DNA of 64,000 nt from Yinghuangia sp045039925 (lineage in GTDB: Bacteria; Actinomycetota; Actinomycetes; Streptomycetales; Streptomycetaceae), in contig CP108400.1 in NCBI GenBank assembly GCA_045039925.1, forward strand, positions 1,984,001 through 2,048,000. Reading direction: 5' to 3'. Of this stretch, positions 45,750-56,973 are shown piece by piece. Below the pieces are notes generated by a model. The model searched no databases and was not told the DNA's origin. It was given only the letters and a program-made list of their open reading frames with translations. Made by a program: the position numbers and the translations under genes. Position 1 is the stretch's first letter, and the number at the start of each line of letters is the position of its first letter.

Positions 45750-45777
45750 GTTCCGCCGCGCACGGAAGGAACCACCG

Positions 45778-47454
45778 ATGAGATCCGCTTCCCGTCCCGC
45801 AAGACCCGTACCGGTACCCGCACGCGTACGCGCCGTACGCCGGGCCACGCTTCCGGTCGCCGCTATATCGGCGATCGCCCTCGTCGCCGCCTGCTCCGGT
45901 CCGCCGAAGAAGGACGAGGCCAAGCAGGCCGAGGACTACAAGCTGTCGGCGGGCACCCCGGCCGCCGCCGGCCCGATCGACGCGTTCCGCTGGGCGCTCT
46001 ACGCCGAACCGCTCACCCTCGACTACACCCAGGCGTTCGACTACCCGCAGAACACCGTCCTGTCCAACGTGTGCGAGAGCCTGATGCGCTGGACGCCGCA
46101 GCTCACCGTCGCGCCGGGCCTCGCCGAGAAGGCGTCGAACCCCGACCCGACGACGTGGGTCTACGACCTGCGTTCCGGTGTCACGTTCCACGACGGCTCG
46201 CCCATGACCGCGGAGGACGTCGTCTTCAGCGTGGGCCGCCAGATGGACCCCGAAGTCGGCGCGGCGTGGGCGGATTCCTTCGAGAACGTGGACTCCGTCA
46301 CCGCCACCGGGCCCCTCCAGGTCACCTTCAAGCTCAAGAAGGCGGACTCGTTGTTCCCGCAACTCATGGCCACCGCGGCCGGAGTCGTGGCGGGCAAGAA
46401 GGGGGTCGAGGCGAGCGGAACCGACTACGGCACCGACGGCAGCCTTTCCTGCACCGGTCCGTACCGGCTCGGCGACTGGGCGAAGGGGCAGTCGCTCAAG
46501 TTGGAGCGGAACGACGGCTATTGGGGCACCAAGGCGCACGCCAAGACGGTCGAGTTCAAGTTCCTGACCGACCCGTCGGCGCGCACCAACGCCATGCTGA
46601 GCGGCGACGTCGACGGCGGATTCCTCATCCCCACCGAGAGTTACGCCCGCCTGCGCGACAGCGGCGTGGGCACGCTGTACTTCGGCGAGGGGCTCAGCAC
46701 CGTCAACGTCAACGTGACGAGCATGGAGGGCCCGCTCGGCGACGTCCGGGTCCGCCAGGCCATGTCGCTGGCGCTGGACCGTACCGGCTTCGTGCAGACC
46801 GCGCTGGCCGGCAACGGCACCGTCACCAACTCCCTGACGCCGAAGGCCTCGTGGGCGAACGCCCCGGCCGCCGCGAAGGCCGCCGCGTTCGACGCGCTGC
46901 CGCCGACCGCGCAGGACATCGAGAAGGCCCGGCAGCTCGTCAAGGACGCGGGGGCGGAGGGCAAGAAGCTCGTCGTCGCGACCAGCCCGATCGGCCTGGA
47001 CGTCTCCCTGCTCGCCACGGCACTGCACGCCGCGGGCTCGGAGATCGGCCTCGACGTCGAGCTCAAGACGATCGCACCGGACGCCTTCTCGGCACTCTTC
47101 ACCGACCCCGCCGCGCGCGAGGGCATCGACATGTTCCCGGAGACGTACTACCTGTCCGTCACCGACCCGTTCGACCTGCTCCGCAACTTCCGCACCGGCG
47201 CTTACCAGAACCACGCCGGCTACAGCAATCCGGCGTACGACGAGTTGGTCGACCAGATCACCGCCACCTACGACCCGGCCAAGCGCTTCGAGTTGACGGC
47301 GAAGCTCCAGAAGCTGGCGGGCGACGAGATGCTGTGGCTGCCGGTCGCCGAGTGGCCGTCCTCGGTATTCCTCAACAAGAAGATCACCGGGGCTCCCACG
47401 ACCATCTCCTACATGTACTACCCGTGGGCGGCCGATGTGGGGGCCGCGGGGTGA
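45778..47454 (+). CDS. ABC transporter substrate-binding lipoprotein, family 5
   Basis: 558-residue lipoprotein (lipobox LVAAC, Cys about 39) of the dipeptide/opine/nickel-binding family. Signature segments are WVYDLRSGVTFHDGSPMTAEDVVFS and later VRVRQAMSLALDRTGF. ATG 45778 has GGAAGGA upstream and lies 28 bp after aguA. It delivers the ligand to the permease pair encoded next. Family members bind peptides, opines, guanidino compounds or nickel. The deiminases immediately upstream point to an agmatine- or ureido-type ligand, which is inference. Confidence 0.9.
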   Translation: MRSASRPARPVPVPARVRAVRRATLPVAAISAIALVAACSGPPKKDEAKQAEDYKLSAGTPAAAGPIDAFRWALYAEPLTLDYTQAFDYPQNTVLSNVCESLMRWTPQLTVAPGLAEKASNPDPTTWVYDLRSGVTFHDGSPMTAEDVVFSVGRQMDPEVGAAWADSFENVDSVTATGPLQVTFKLKKADSLFPQLMATAAGVVAGKKGVEASGTDYGTDGSLSCTGPYRLGDWAKGQSLKLERNDGYWGTKAHAKTVEFKFLTDPSARTNAMLSGDVDGGFLIPTESYARLRDSGVGTLYFGEGLSTVNVNVTSMEGPLGDVRVRQAMSLALDRTGFVQTALAGNGTVTNSLTPKASWANAPAAAKAAAFDALPPTAQDIEKARQLVKDAGAEGKKLVVATSPIGLDVSLLATALHAAGSEIGLDVELKTIAPDAFSALFTDPAAREGIDMFPETYYLSVTDPFDLLRNFRTGAYQNHAGYSNPAYDELVDQITATYDPAKRFELTAKLQKLAGDEMLWLPVAEWPSSVFLNKKITGAPTTISYMYYPWAADVGAAG

Positions 47455-48413
47455 ACTTGCTGAGATTCGCCGTACGGCGGCTCCTCGAAATGGCCGTCAC
47501 CCTGCTCGGCGCCTCGTTCGTGGTCTTCGGTGCGATGTACCTGGCGCCCGGCAATCCGGCGAGTTTCCTCCTCGCGGGGCGGTCGGCGTCGCCGGCCGCC
47601 CTGGAGGCGATCGAAAAGCAGTACCACCTGAACGACCCGTTCCTGGAGCAGTACTTCCGCTGGCTCGGCAACGTCCTGCACGGCGACTTCGGGCGGTCGC
47701 TCGAGTACCGCACCGACGTGTCCAACCTGCTGTCGTCGCGGCTGCCCACCACGCTGCTGCTGGTCGGCATGGCGCTGGTCCTGGTGGTCCTGCTCGGCCT
47801 CGCCCTCGGCTGGCTCGCCGCGGTGCGCGGCGGCGCGGTGGACTCCACGATCCTGGTCGGCACCACCTTCGCCGTCGGCACGCCCGCGTTCGTCGCCGCG
47901 ATCCTGCTCCAGGGCTTCTTCGCGGTCGAGCTGGGCTGGTTCCCGAGCAGCGGCAGCGGGAGCGGGCAGGGCATCGGGCAGATGCTGTGGCACCTGGCCC
48001 TGCCCTCACTCGCGCTGGCGCTGTACCTGGTCGGGCTGCTCGCCCGGGTCACCCGCGCGGCGATGCTGGAGGCGCTCGAAGGCGAGCACGTCACCGTCGC
48101 CCGCAGCCGCGGGGTGCCGGAGCGGCACGTGATCCGGCGGCACGTCTTCCGCAACGCGCTGGGCGCGGTCCTGACCACGGCCGGGCTGATCATCTCCACC
48201 CTGATGGTGTGCACCGTCCTGGTGGAGACCGCGTTCAGCGTCGGCGGCATCGGCCAGTTGCTCGAACTGGCCGCCACCACGAAGGACTTCCCCACGGTCC
48301 AGGCGATCTGCCTGATCATCATCGGGCTCTTCATGACCGTGAACCTCATCGTCGACCTGCTGCTCCCGCTCGTCGATCCGCGCATCACCCTCGGAACACG
48401 GTCCTCATCATGA
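47451..48413 (+). CDS. ABC transporter permease, DppB/OppB type
   Basis: 320-residue inner-membrane permease. It has an N-terminal span, the large extracytoplasmic loop with NDPFLEQYFRWLGNVLHGDFG, then five further spans and the coupling-helix EAA-type motif EHVTVARSRGVPERHVIRRHV. The GTG overlaps the previous stop (GTGA, four bases). Confidence 0.92.
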   Translation: MNLLRFAVRRLLEMAVTLLGASFVVFGAMYLAPGNPASFLLAGRSASPAALEAIEKQYHLNDPFLEQYFRWLGNVLHGDFGRSLEYRTDVSNLLSSRLPTTLLLVGMALVLVVLLGLALGWLAAVRGGAVDSTILVGTTFAVGTPAFVAAILLQGFFAVELGWFPSSGSGSGQGIGQMLWHLALPSLALALYLVGLLARVTRAAMLEALEGEHVTVARSRGVPERHVIRRHVFRNALGAVLTTAGLIISTLMVCTVLVETAFSVGGIGQLLELAATTKDFPTVQAICLIIIGLFMTVNLIVDLLLPLVDPRITLGTRSSS

Positions 48414-49264
48414 CCATGACTCTCGTACGGCGGCCCGGTCTGGCCCGGGTCCGCACCAAGCGCGCCCCGCTCTACGTGCTCAGCGCGGGCTTCGTCGGGC
48501 TCGTGGTCCTGGTCGCGCTGCTCGCCCCCTGGATCGCGCCGCACGACCCCAACGCGGTGGAGCTCGGCAACGCGCTCGCGCCGCCGTCCGGAGACCACCT
48601 GCTCGGGGTCGACTCCGCGGGCCGCGACACGCTGTCCCGGATCATCGAGGGCGCGCGTACGTCGCTGCTCGGCCCGCTCGGCGTCGTGGTCTTCTCCACG
48701 GTGCTGGGCGCGGCCGTCGGCGTGGCGGCGGGCTGGCGGGGCGGCTGGGTGGACTCGCTGCTGTCGCGCAGTTCCGAACTCGCGCTGGCGTTCCCGGGGT
48801 TGCTGCTGGCCATCCTGTTCGTGGCGGTGTACGGCGAGGGCTTGATGGCGCCCGTCGTAGCGCTGGCCATCGCGTACTTCCCGTACGTGAGCAGGTTGAC
48901 GCGGTCGCTGGTGCTCGCCGAGCGCGAACGGCCGTACGTGGCGGCGTACAAGGTCCAGGGCCACTCCGACCTCCAGATCTGCGTGCGCCACGTCGTGCCG
49001 AACATCGCCCCGGTGGTGCTGGCGCAGTCCACCGTCAACTTCGGGTACGCGCTGATCGACCTGGCCGGGCTGAGCTTCCTCGGGCTCGGCGTCCCCGCGC
49101 TGACTCCCGACTGGGGGCGCATGGTCTTCGACGGCAAGTCGGCGATCCAGAGCGGCTATCCGCTGTCCGCGATCGTGCCTTGCGTGGTGATCGTCCTGAC
49201 CGTCGTCGCCTTCAACGTCGTCGGCGAACGCTGGGCCGACAAGGTGGCTGGGAGGAACCGGTGA
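48410..49264 (+). CDS. ABC transporter permease, DppC/OppC type
   Basis: 284-residue permease with the expected N-terminal loop HLLGVDSAGRDTLSRIIEGA and coupling segment RPYVAAYKVQGHSDLQICVRHV. Six membrane spans are predicted. The ATG overlaps the previous gene by four bases (ATGA). Confidence 0.92.
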   Translation: MTMTLVRRPGLARVRTKRAPLYVLSAGFVGLVVLVALLAPWIAPHDPNAVELGNALAPPSGDHLLGVDSAGRDTLSRIIEGARTSLLGPLGVVVFSTVLGAAVGVAAGWRGGWVDSLLSRSSELALAFPGLLLAILFVAVYGEGLMAPVVALAIAYFPYVSRLTRSLVLAERERPYVAAYKVQGHSDLQICVRHVVPNIAPVVLAQSTVNFGYALIDLAGLSFLGLGVPALTPDWGRMVFDGKSAIQSGYPLSAIVPCVVIVLTVVAFNVVGERWADKVAGRNR

Positions 49265-50262
49265 ACACCCTCGACATCCAGGGGCTGCGGCTGCGCCTGC
49301 CGAACACCGCGCGTCCCGTCCTCGACGGCGTCGACCTGACCGTCGGCGCCCGCGAAACCGTCGCGCTGGTCGGCGAATCGGGCTCGGGCAAGACCTTGAC
49401 CTCGCGCACCGTGCTGCGGCTGCTCCCCCGCGGCGCGGTCGCCGAGGGCACGGTCGCGGTCGCCGGCGAGGACGTCCTGGCCATGGACGCACGGCAGTTG
49501 CGCAAGCTGCGCACCCGGACCGCGGCGATGGTCTTCCAGGACCCGCGCGCCGCGATCAACCCGCTGCGCCGGATCGGCGACTTCCTCACCGAGAGCATGC
49601 GCCTGAACCGCATCATGACCGCGCCCGCCGCCGAGGCACGGGCCGTCGAACTGCTGGACGCGGTCGGGCTGCCGGCCGAGACCCTGCACCGCTACCCCGG
49701 CCAGTTGTCCGGCGGCATGCTGCAACGCGTCATGATCGCGGCCGCGCTGATGGGCGATCCCGCGCTGCTGCTCGCCGACGAGCCGACCACCGCACTCGAC
49801 GTCACGACGCAGGCCGAGGTCGTCGCGCTGCTCACCGATCTGCGGGAACGCTTCGGCACGGGGCTGCTGTTCGTGACGCACGACCTGGGCCTCGCGGCGG
49901 CGATCAGCGACCGCGTGTACGTGATGTACGCCGGGCGCATCGCGGAGACGGGACCGGCCGAGGAGCTGTTCGCGCGGCCGCGCCACCCGTACACCGCGGC
50001 CCTGCTCGGCTCCACGCCGTTGCCCTCGTCCGAGGGGCCGCCGCCGCGGCGGCTGGCCGCGATCGACGGGCAACCTCCGGATCTGCGCGAGGAGTTGACG
50101 GGGTGTTCCTTCGCCGCCCGGTGCTCCTTCGCGACCGACCTGTGCCGGCGGGAGGTGCCGCCGCCCGCCCCCGCGCCGGGCGTACCGGCGCACCGCGCGG
50201 CGTGCCACCACAGCGACCTGCTGGCGGGCAGCCGGCTCGAAGGGAAGTCGGTCGATGCCTGA
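49261..50262 (+). CDS. ABC transporter ATPase, DppD/OppD type
   Basis: 333-residue ATPase. Walker A GESGSGKT near residue 40, signature LSGGMLQRVMIA, Walker B LLLADEPTTALD, and H-loop THD. The C-terminal oligopeptide-transporter extension has the Cys motif C-x5-RC-x5-LC typical of the family (a possible iron-sulfur site in some members). The GTG overlaps the previous stop. Confidence 0.92.
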   Translation: MNTLDIQGLRLRLPNTARPVLDGVDLTVGARETVALVGESGSGKTLTSRTVLRLLPRGAVAEGTVAVAGEDVLAMDARQLRKLRTRTAAMVFQDPRAAINPLRRIGDFLTESMRLNRIMTAPAAEARAVELLDAVGLPAETLHRYPGQLSGGMLQRVMIAAALMGDPALLLADEPTTALDVTTQAEVVALLTDLRERFGTGLLFVTHDLGLAAAISDRVYVMYAGRIAETGPAEELFARPRHPYTAALLGSTPLPSSEGPPPRRLAAIDGQPPDLREELTGCSFAARCSFATDLCRREVPPPAPAPGVPAHRAACHHSDLLAGSRLEGKSVDA

Positions 50263-51052
50263 CAAGCTGCTCGAAGTCTCCGGCCTGTGCCGTACTTTCG
50301 GCGAGGTGAAGGCCGTCGACGACGTGTCCTTCACGTTGGCGGCGGGCGGTTCGCTGGGCATCGTCGGCGAGTCCGGCTCCGGGAAGACCACCACCGCACG
50401 GATCGTGGTCGGCCTGGAGCGGGCCGACGCGGGGACGGTCCACGCCCAGGGGCGCGACCGGACCGGGGCGGCGCGCGGGCGTGCGGCCCGGCTCGCCAGG
50501 GCCCGGCAGGTCCAGATCGTCTTCCAGGATCCCTTCCTGTCCCTCGACCCGCGCACCAGCGTCCAGGCGGTGCTGCGCGAGACCCTGAAGCTGCACTTCC
50601 CGGGGACCGACCACGCGGCGCGCATCCGCGAACTCCTCGACCAGGTGGGCCTCGGCACGCGGGCGGCGGAGGCCCGGCCGCGCGAGCTGTCGGGCGGGCA
50701 GCGCCAGCGCGTAGCCATCGCCCGGGCCCTCGCCGTGGAGCCCGCGATCCTGGTGCTGGACGAGGCGGTGGCGGCACTGGACGTGTCGGTCCAGGCGCAG
50801 ATCCTGAACCTGCTGGCCGACATCCGCGAACAGACGGCGATCGGCTACCTCTTCATCACGCACGACCTGGGCGTCGTGCGCGTGGTCGCGGACGACGTGA
50901 TCGTGATGCGGCGCGGCCGGGTCGTGGAGGCCGGGGTGACCGCGGACGTCCTGGCGCGGCCGAGCCACCCGTACACCCGCCTCCTGCTCGACTCGGTCCC
51001 CCGCCCGGGCTGGGACCCGCACGCCATAGGCGCCGCCCGCCGCGCGCTGTAG
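50255..51052 (+). CDS. ABC transporter ATPase, DppF/OppF type
   Basis: 265-residue ATPase. Walker A GESGSGKTTT, Q-loop FQDPFLSLDP, signature LSGGQRQRVAIA, and Walker B LVLDEAVAALDVS (with AVA for the usual PTS). It lacks the long C-terminal extension of its partner, as is common for this subunit. The start overlaps the preceding gene by eight bases. It is the last gene of the operon and is followed by a hairpin. Confidence 0.92.
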   Translation: MPDKLLEVSGLCRTFGEVKAVDDVSFTLAAGGSLGIVGESGSGKTTTARIVVGLERADAGTVHAQGRDRTGAARGRAARLARARQVQIVFQDPFLSLDPRTSVQAVLRETLKLHFPGTDHAARIRELLDQVGLGTRAAEARPRELSGGQRQRVAIARALAVEPAILVLDEAVAALDVSVQAQILNLLADIREQTAIGYLFITHDLGVVRVVADDVIVMRRGRVVEAGVTADVLARPSHPYTRLLLDSVPRPGWDPHAIGAARRAL

Positions 51053-51096
51053 AGACGCGCGCCGTTGAGGCGCGCTGTAGGGAGCAGAGATCGGAC

Positions 51097-51127
51097 CGGC
51101 GACCCCCGCCCGCGGCGGGGGTCGCCG
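51097..51127 (+). terminator. Hairpin terminator after the ABC operon
   Basis: Perfect 13-bp stem CGGCGACCCCCGC / GCGGGGGTCGCCG with loop CCGCG, 45 bp after the last stop. There is no T-run. Confidence 0.75.
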
Positions 51128-51217
51128 ACTGCGTTTGCCCGCGGCCTCTCCTTCTGTCGTCCGGACGCTTCGGAGCCCTTCACAAGCCCTCACAAGTACC
51201 GACCGGGGCGGGCGCGG

Positions 51218-51250
51218 GGTCGGCGCGAGGTCGGCGCGAGGTCGGCGCGG
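51218..51250. repeat. Three tandem copies of an 11-bp unit
   Basis: Unit GGTCGGCGCGA three times (last copy ends G), in the space between the ABC operon and katG. No function is evident. Confidence 0.55.
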
Positions 51251-51317
51251 GGACCGATCGGCGGCGGCCCGGGAGAGGTCCTTGGCATTTCGGGGCAAAA
51301 CATCGCCTGGGCGCGAC

Positions 51318-51331
51318 ACTCATACTTGAGT
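51318..51331. promoter_or_regulatory. Candidate operator ACTCA-N4-TGAGT upstream of katG
   Basis: Inverted repeat with five-base arms around TACT. It overlaps a direct repeat TTGAGTCGTT (51326-51335) / TTGAATCGTT (51343-51352). It lies about 350 bp before katG in a locally AT-richer stretch. Confidence 0.4.
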
Positions 51332-51342
51332 CGTTAGTAGCC

Positions 51343-51371
51343 TTGAATCGTTCGTCTCTGCGAAGTTAGCT
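51343..51371 (+). promoter_or_regulatory. Candidate promoter for katG
   Basis: TTGAAT (51343-51348), a 17-bp spacer, then TTAGCT (51366-51371). This is a modest match. It would give a leader of about 300 nt. Confidence 0.35.
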
Positions 51372-51681
51372 TGGGCTATGAGCGCGATCCAGGCCCCAGC
51401 CGCCGCCCGCCAACCGCGTGGCGCCGGTCTCGGGGTGACTGGTACGCGCCTTCCACCGCCCGGCGCCGCGGGGCGTTCGCACCGCGTCGCGCACCGGATC
51501 GGCGGGACCGGCGGCTACGTCCGCCGTCCGCACGTCGGGCCGCCCGGCCCGACCGCGCCGGCCGACCACAGCTTCTCGATCGGAGAGGACGCGGGCTTCC
51601 GCGACTGGAGCCTGGGCCTCGAATGTGCAATGGCACGCAGTACCTGTGCAGCGTGATCCGCCTAGCCCGGAGGGACTTCCG

Positions 51682-53913
<2,232 letters not shown>

Positions 53914-53985
53914 CGGTTCTGGCAGCGCTGGCAGCTCTGCCAGTGCCGGCAGTTCTGACGGTTCGCAGCAGGGAGAAGTGACTGC

Positions 53986-54030
53986 GGCGCCCGGGTCGGT
54001 CCCGACGGACCGGCCCGGGCGCCTGCTTTT
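53986..54030 (+). terminator. Rho-independent terminator after katG
   Basis: 17-bp stem GGCGCCCGGGTCGGTCC / GGACCGGCCCGGGCGCC with one mismatch and a four-base loop, followed by TGCTTTT. Confidence 0.85.
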
Positions 54031-54068
54031 GTACGCGTGTCGGGCGCACCTGTCGCGTACCGGCCGCG

Positions 54069-54722
54069 CTACGCCGGTTCCCGCCGCCAGGTGCCGAGGA
54101 TGGTCGTGACGAGCAGGTCGGGTGCCTGCTCCGAAGTCAGCCGCCCCGCCTGCATTTCCGCCGCCGCGGCGTGCACCAGGCTGTAGAGGACGGTCACCAG
54201 CCAGGTCGCCGGCACATCGTCGCGGAAGACCCCGTCGCGCCGTCCCCGCAGCACGAGTTGGTGGACCGGCGCGAGGATCCGCTCGTGGCGGTCCCGCATT
54301 TGATCGGGCGTCAGCGACGCCGACACCGCGGTGAACAGGGACGAATGGCGGTCGAGGACCTGCCATGACGAGCGGATGAGCCCCGCGAGCGCTTCGTCGG
54401 CGGGGCCGCTGTCGGTCGTACCGGCCGCCGCGACGACCGCTTCCGTGACGGATCGGTCGAGTGCGGCCTCCAACAGGCTTTCGCGCGTGGGGAAGTGCGC
54501 GTAGAGCGTGACGCGGCTGACGCCCGCGGCCCGCGCGATGGCCGCCATCCCTGCCTGCGGGTCGGCCAGCAGGCAGGTCAGGCCGGCCTCGACGATTGCG
54601 GCGGCGTTGCGCTCCGCGTCGCGTCGCCGGGGTCGCTCCGGTGCGGTGTCCTCCGGCGGCTGTCCCGCCGGCCGCGCTGCGGACCGTCCTGCCACTGCCG
54701 CCTCCTCGTCGCGCCTCCGCAT
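54069..54722 (-). CDS. TetR-family repressor of the adjacent efflux gene
   Basis: 217-residue repressor. The helix-turn-helix MAAIARAAGVSRVTLYAHFP sits near residues 55-75, after a basic Pro-rich N-terminal tail. ATG 54722 is chosen because GGCAGGG lies five bases upstream. The longer frame from 54761 would place coding sequence over an operator. It is divergent from the DHA2 transporter with two palindromic sites between them, the classic arrangement of a drug-efflux regulator. Confidence 0.88.
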   Translation of the reverse strand: MRRRDEEAAVAGRSAARPAGQPPEDTAPERPRRRDAERNAAAIVEAGLTCLLADPQAGMAAIARAAGVSRVTLYAHFPTRESLLEAALDRSVTEAVVAAAGTTDSGPADEALAGLIRSSWQVLDRHSSLFTAVSASLTPDQMRDRHERILAPVHQLVLRGRRDGVFRDDVPATWLVTVLYSLVHAAAAEMQAGRLTSEQAPDLLVTTILGTWRREPA

Positions 54723-54747
54723 GCTTGCCCTGCCTGGAACAAACTTA

Positions 54748-54759
54748 ACAGAGGTGTTC
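54748..54759. promoter_or_regulatory. Operator-like site 1, AACA-GAGG-TGTT
   Basis: Half-sites AACA/TGTT with a four-base spacer and context TTAACA. It lies 25 bp upstream of the repressor start. It forms, with site 2, a larger inverted arrangement (AACTTAACAG 54742-54751 and CTGTTAAGTT 54800-54809). Confidence 0.6.
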
Positions 54760-54792
54760 ACATTCGACCGGAACTCCGTCTACGTTATCCCT

Positions 54793-54804
54793 AACACTGC
54801 TGTT
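54793..54804. promoter_or_regulatory. Operator-like site 2, AACA-CTGC-TGTT
   Basis: Same half-sites and spacing as site 1, with context TGTTAAG. It lies 20 bp upstream of the transporter start and next to its ribosome-binding site. Confidence 0.6.
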
Positions 54805-54824
54805 AAGTTTAGGGAGACATCGCG

Positions 54825-56345
54825 GTGCATTCTGAACCGAACTCGCATGTCCCGCCTGCCGCGCGCCATGAGCACGGCCCACCCGGGAACCACGGCGCCC
54901 ACCAACACCACGAGCCGCCGCTGAATCCCCCAGACCTCCCGCACCGGGGACGCCTCCTCGTCCTGCTGTGCCTCGCCCAGTTCATGCTGGTCGCCGACGT
55001 GACCGTCGTGAACGTCGCCCTTCCCACCATCGGCGACGAACTCGACCTGGACGGTTCGGCGTTGACGTGGGTGGTCACCGCGTACACGCTCTTCTTCGGG
55101 AGCCTCCTGCTGCTCGGCGGCCGACTGTCCGACGCGGTGGGCAAGTTGCGCATGTTCCTGATCGGACTCGGGGTGTTCACCGCGGCGTCCGTGGCGTCGG
55201 GCCTCGCCTCCGACGGCGGGGTGCTCATAGCGGCGCGGTCCGCACAGGGCGTGGGCGCGGCGCTCCTGTCCCCCGCGGCGATGGCGCTGATCACGACGCT
55301 GTTCCACGGCCCGGCGCGTACCAAGGCGTTGGGGGTGTGGGCGGCCGTCGGCGGTGCGGGGTCGGCGGTGGGCGTACTGCTCGGCGGGGTGTTCGTGTCC
55401 GGGCCGGGCTGGGAGTGGATCTTCTTCGTCAACGTGCCGGCCGGGCTGGTCGCGCTGGTCGGGGTGCCGATGCTGGTCGGCGGTGCGGCGTCGCACGTGG
55501 GCCCCTCGCGCGAGCGCGTACCGCTGGACCTGCCCGGGGCGCTGGCCCTGACGGCAGCACCCGCGCTGCTCATCTACGGCCTGGTACGGGCGCGCGACCA
55601 CGGCTTCGACGCGCCGTCCGCGCTGGCACCTCTTGCCGCCGCCGTTGTCTGTACGGCCGTCTTCGTCGCGGTGGAACGACGCGCCCGAAACCCGCTGGTG
55701 CACCTGGAAGTTCTCGCCCGACGCAACTTGTGGGGCGGGAGTGTCGTGATGCTGGCGGCGTCCGGGCTGCTGATCTCGGGGTTCTTCCTGTGCTCGTTCT
55801 ACCTGCAACATGTCGCGGACTACTCGGCGCTCCGGACCGGGCTGGCGTTCCTGCCGGTGGCCGTGGCCGTGACGATCGGCGCCCACATGGGCGGCGTCGC
55901 GGTGGGACGGTTCGGCTGGCGTACGGTCGGCTCCGCCGCGTTCGCGGTCGCCGCCGTCGGCGCCGGCCTGCTCACTGGGCTGTCCACGGAAAGCGGGGTC
56001 TGGACGGGCCTCGTCCCCGGGTTCGCGCTGCTGTCGCTCGGCTTGGGCGCCGGGTTCGTGTGCGCGACCACGGCGGCCATGACGGGGCTCGACCACCGGG
56101 AGACGGGCACCGCATCCGGGTTGGTCGGCACCGCGCACGAACTCGGGGCGGCGCTCGGCGTCGCGGTGTTCGCGACGATCGCCGGGGCGAGCCTGGAGGG
56201 CGGCGGACCGTCGGCCGGAACGGGCGGGTTCGGCGACGCGTTCACCGCCGCCGCGGTCATCGCCGCCGTGGTCGCGGTGACCGGACCACTGCTGCTCCCG
56301 GCGGGCAAGCCGGACCCGTCCCAGCCGCGCGCGATGGCGCACTGA
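54825..56345 (+). CDS. DHA2-type MFS drug efflux transporter
   Basis: 506-residue proton-coupled exporter with about 14 membrane spans. Signature segments are VADVTVVNVALPTIGDEL (motif D1), GGRLSDAVGKLRM (motif A) and AARSAQGVGAALLSPAAM (motif C region). The first 40 residues are unusually His/Pro-rich (HEHG, HQHHE) and might bind metal. GTG 54825 follows AGGGAGA by seven bases. Likely repressed by the divergent TetR. The substrate is unknown. Confidence 0.9.
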   Translation: MHSEPNSHVPPAARHEHGPPGNHGAHQHHEPPLNPPDLPHRGRLLVLLCLAQFMLVADVTVVNVALPTIGDELDLDGSALTWVVTAYTLFFGSLLLLGGRLSDAVGKLRMFLIGLGVFTAASVASGLASDGGVLIAARSAQGVGAALLSPAAMALITTLFHGPARTKALGVWAAVGGAGSAVGVLLGGVFVSGPGWEWIFFVNVPAGLVALVGVPMLVGGAASHVGPSRERVPLDLPGALALTAAPALLIYGLVRARDHGFDAPSALAPLAAAVVCTAVFVAVERRARNPLVHLEVLARRNLWGGSVVMLAASGLLISGFFLCSFYLQHVADYSALRTGLAFLPVAVAVTIGAHMGGVAVGRFGWRTVGSAAFAVAAVGAGLLTGLSTESGVWTGLVPGFALLSLGLGAGFVCATTAAMTGLDHRETGTASGLVGTAHELGAALGVAVFATIAGASLEGGGPSAGTGGFGDAFTAAAVIAAVVAVTGPLLLPAGKPDPSQPRAMAH

Positions 56346-56376
56346 GACCGGGCCCGGCGCGGAGGGGCGGTGCCGG

Positions 56377-56817
56377 TCAGTCGCGCGTGCCCTTGGTGCG
56401 CAGGCCGAGCAGTTGGAGGTCGGCGAACAGCGCCACCACCGCGGCCTGCATGATGGCCCAGGTCGTACCGACGGTGGTCATCGTCAGGGTGTCGGTCGCC
56501 GCGAGGGTGATGCTGCCGATGGCCCAGGCCGCGTTGAGCAGGGCGATCACGACGACCGCGGGGCGGCTGACCGCCGGCTTCCGGGCCACGAGCGCGACAC
56601 CAATCGCGTAGAGCGTGAGGAACGCGCCGATGCCGTGGAGGACCGCCGCCTCGATGCCGAGGAAGGAGTCCAGCACCTGGGCGAGCGCAAGGTACGCGAC
56701 ACCGTTGGCACCCGTGACGACCGCGTCCAGGTAGAGGACCGAGCGCAGGAAGCCCTGCCGGTCCGCGCGGTAGGTCCGGAGCCCGCCGATGGTCGCGCCG
56801 ATCACGTTGGTCGACAT
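56377..56817 (-). CDS. Four-span integral membrane protein, unknown function
   Basis: 146-residue protein with four hydrophobic helices (about 26-48, 56-76, 84-106, 112-132) and short polar loops. ATG 56817 follows AAAAGGAC; a GTG three codons earlier is possible. Similar small four-helix proteins are common in actinomycetes and unnamed. It is convergent with the efflux gene 31 bp away. Confidence 0.7.
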   Translation of the reverse strand: MSTNVIGATIGGLRTYRADRQGFLRSVLYLDAVVTGANGVAYLALAQVLDSFLGIEAAVLHGIGAFLTLYAIGVALVARKPAVSRPAVVVIALLNAAWAIGSITLAATDTLTMTTVGTTWAIMQAAVVALFADLQLLGLRTKGTRD

Positions 56818-56973
56818 GGTCACCACGTCCTTTTCGTTGGCATTTACCGCTCTGGGTGCGGTTCGTGTTCCGTGACCAGAACGCTACGAGCGCCGCGAGG
56901 ACGGGGAATCGGTCGCGTATAGGTAATCCCGGGACGTAGGTAGGTAGGCGGGTAGGCGGGTACGTCGGCCGGC

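Noticed and set aside
51378..51656. 92-residue rightward gene (possible furA position) upstream of katG
   Set aside because: No Fur-like motifs, low-complexity composition and no ribosome-binding site.
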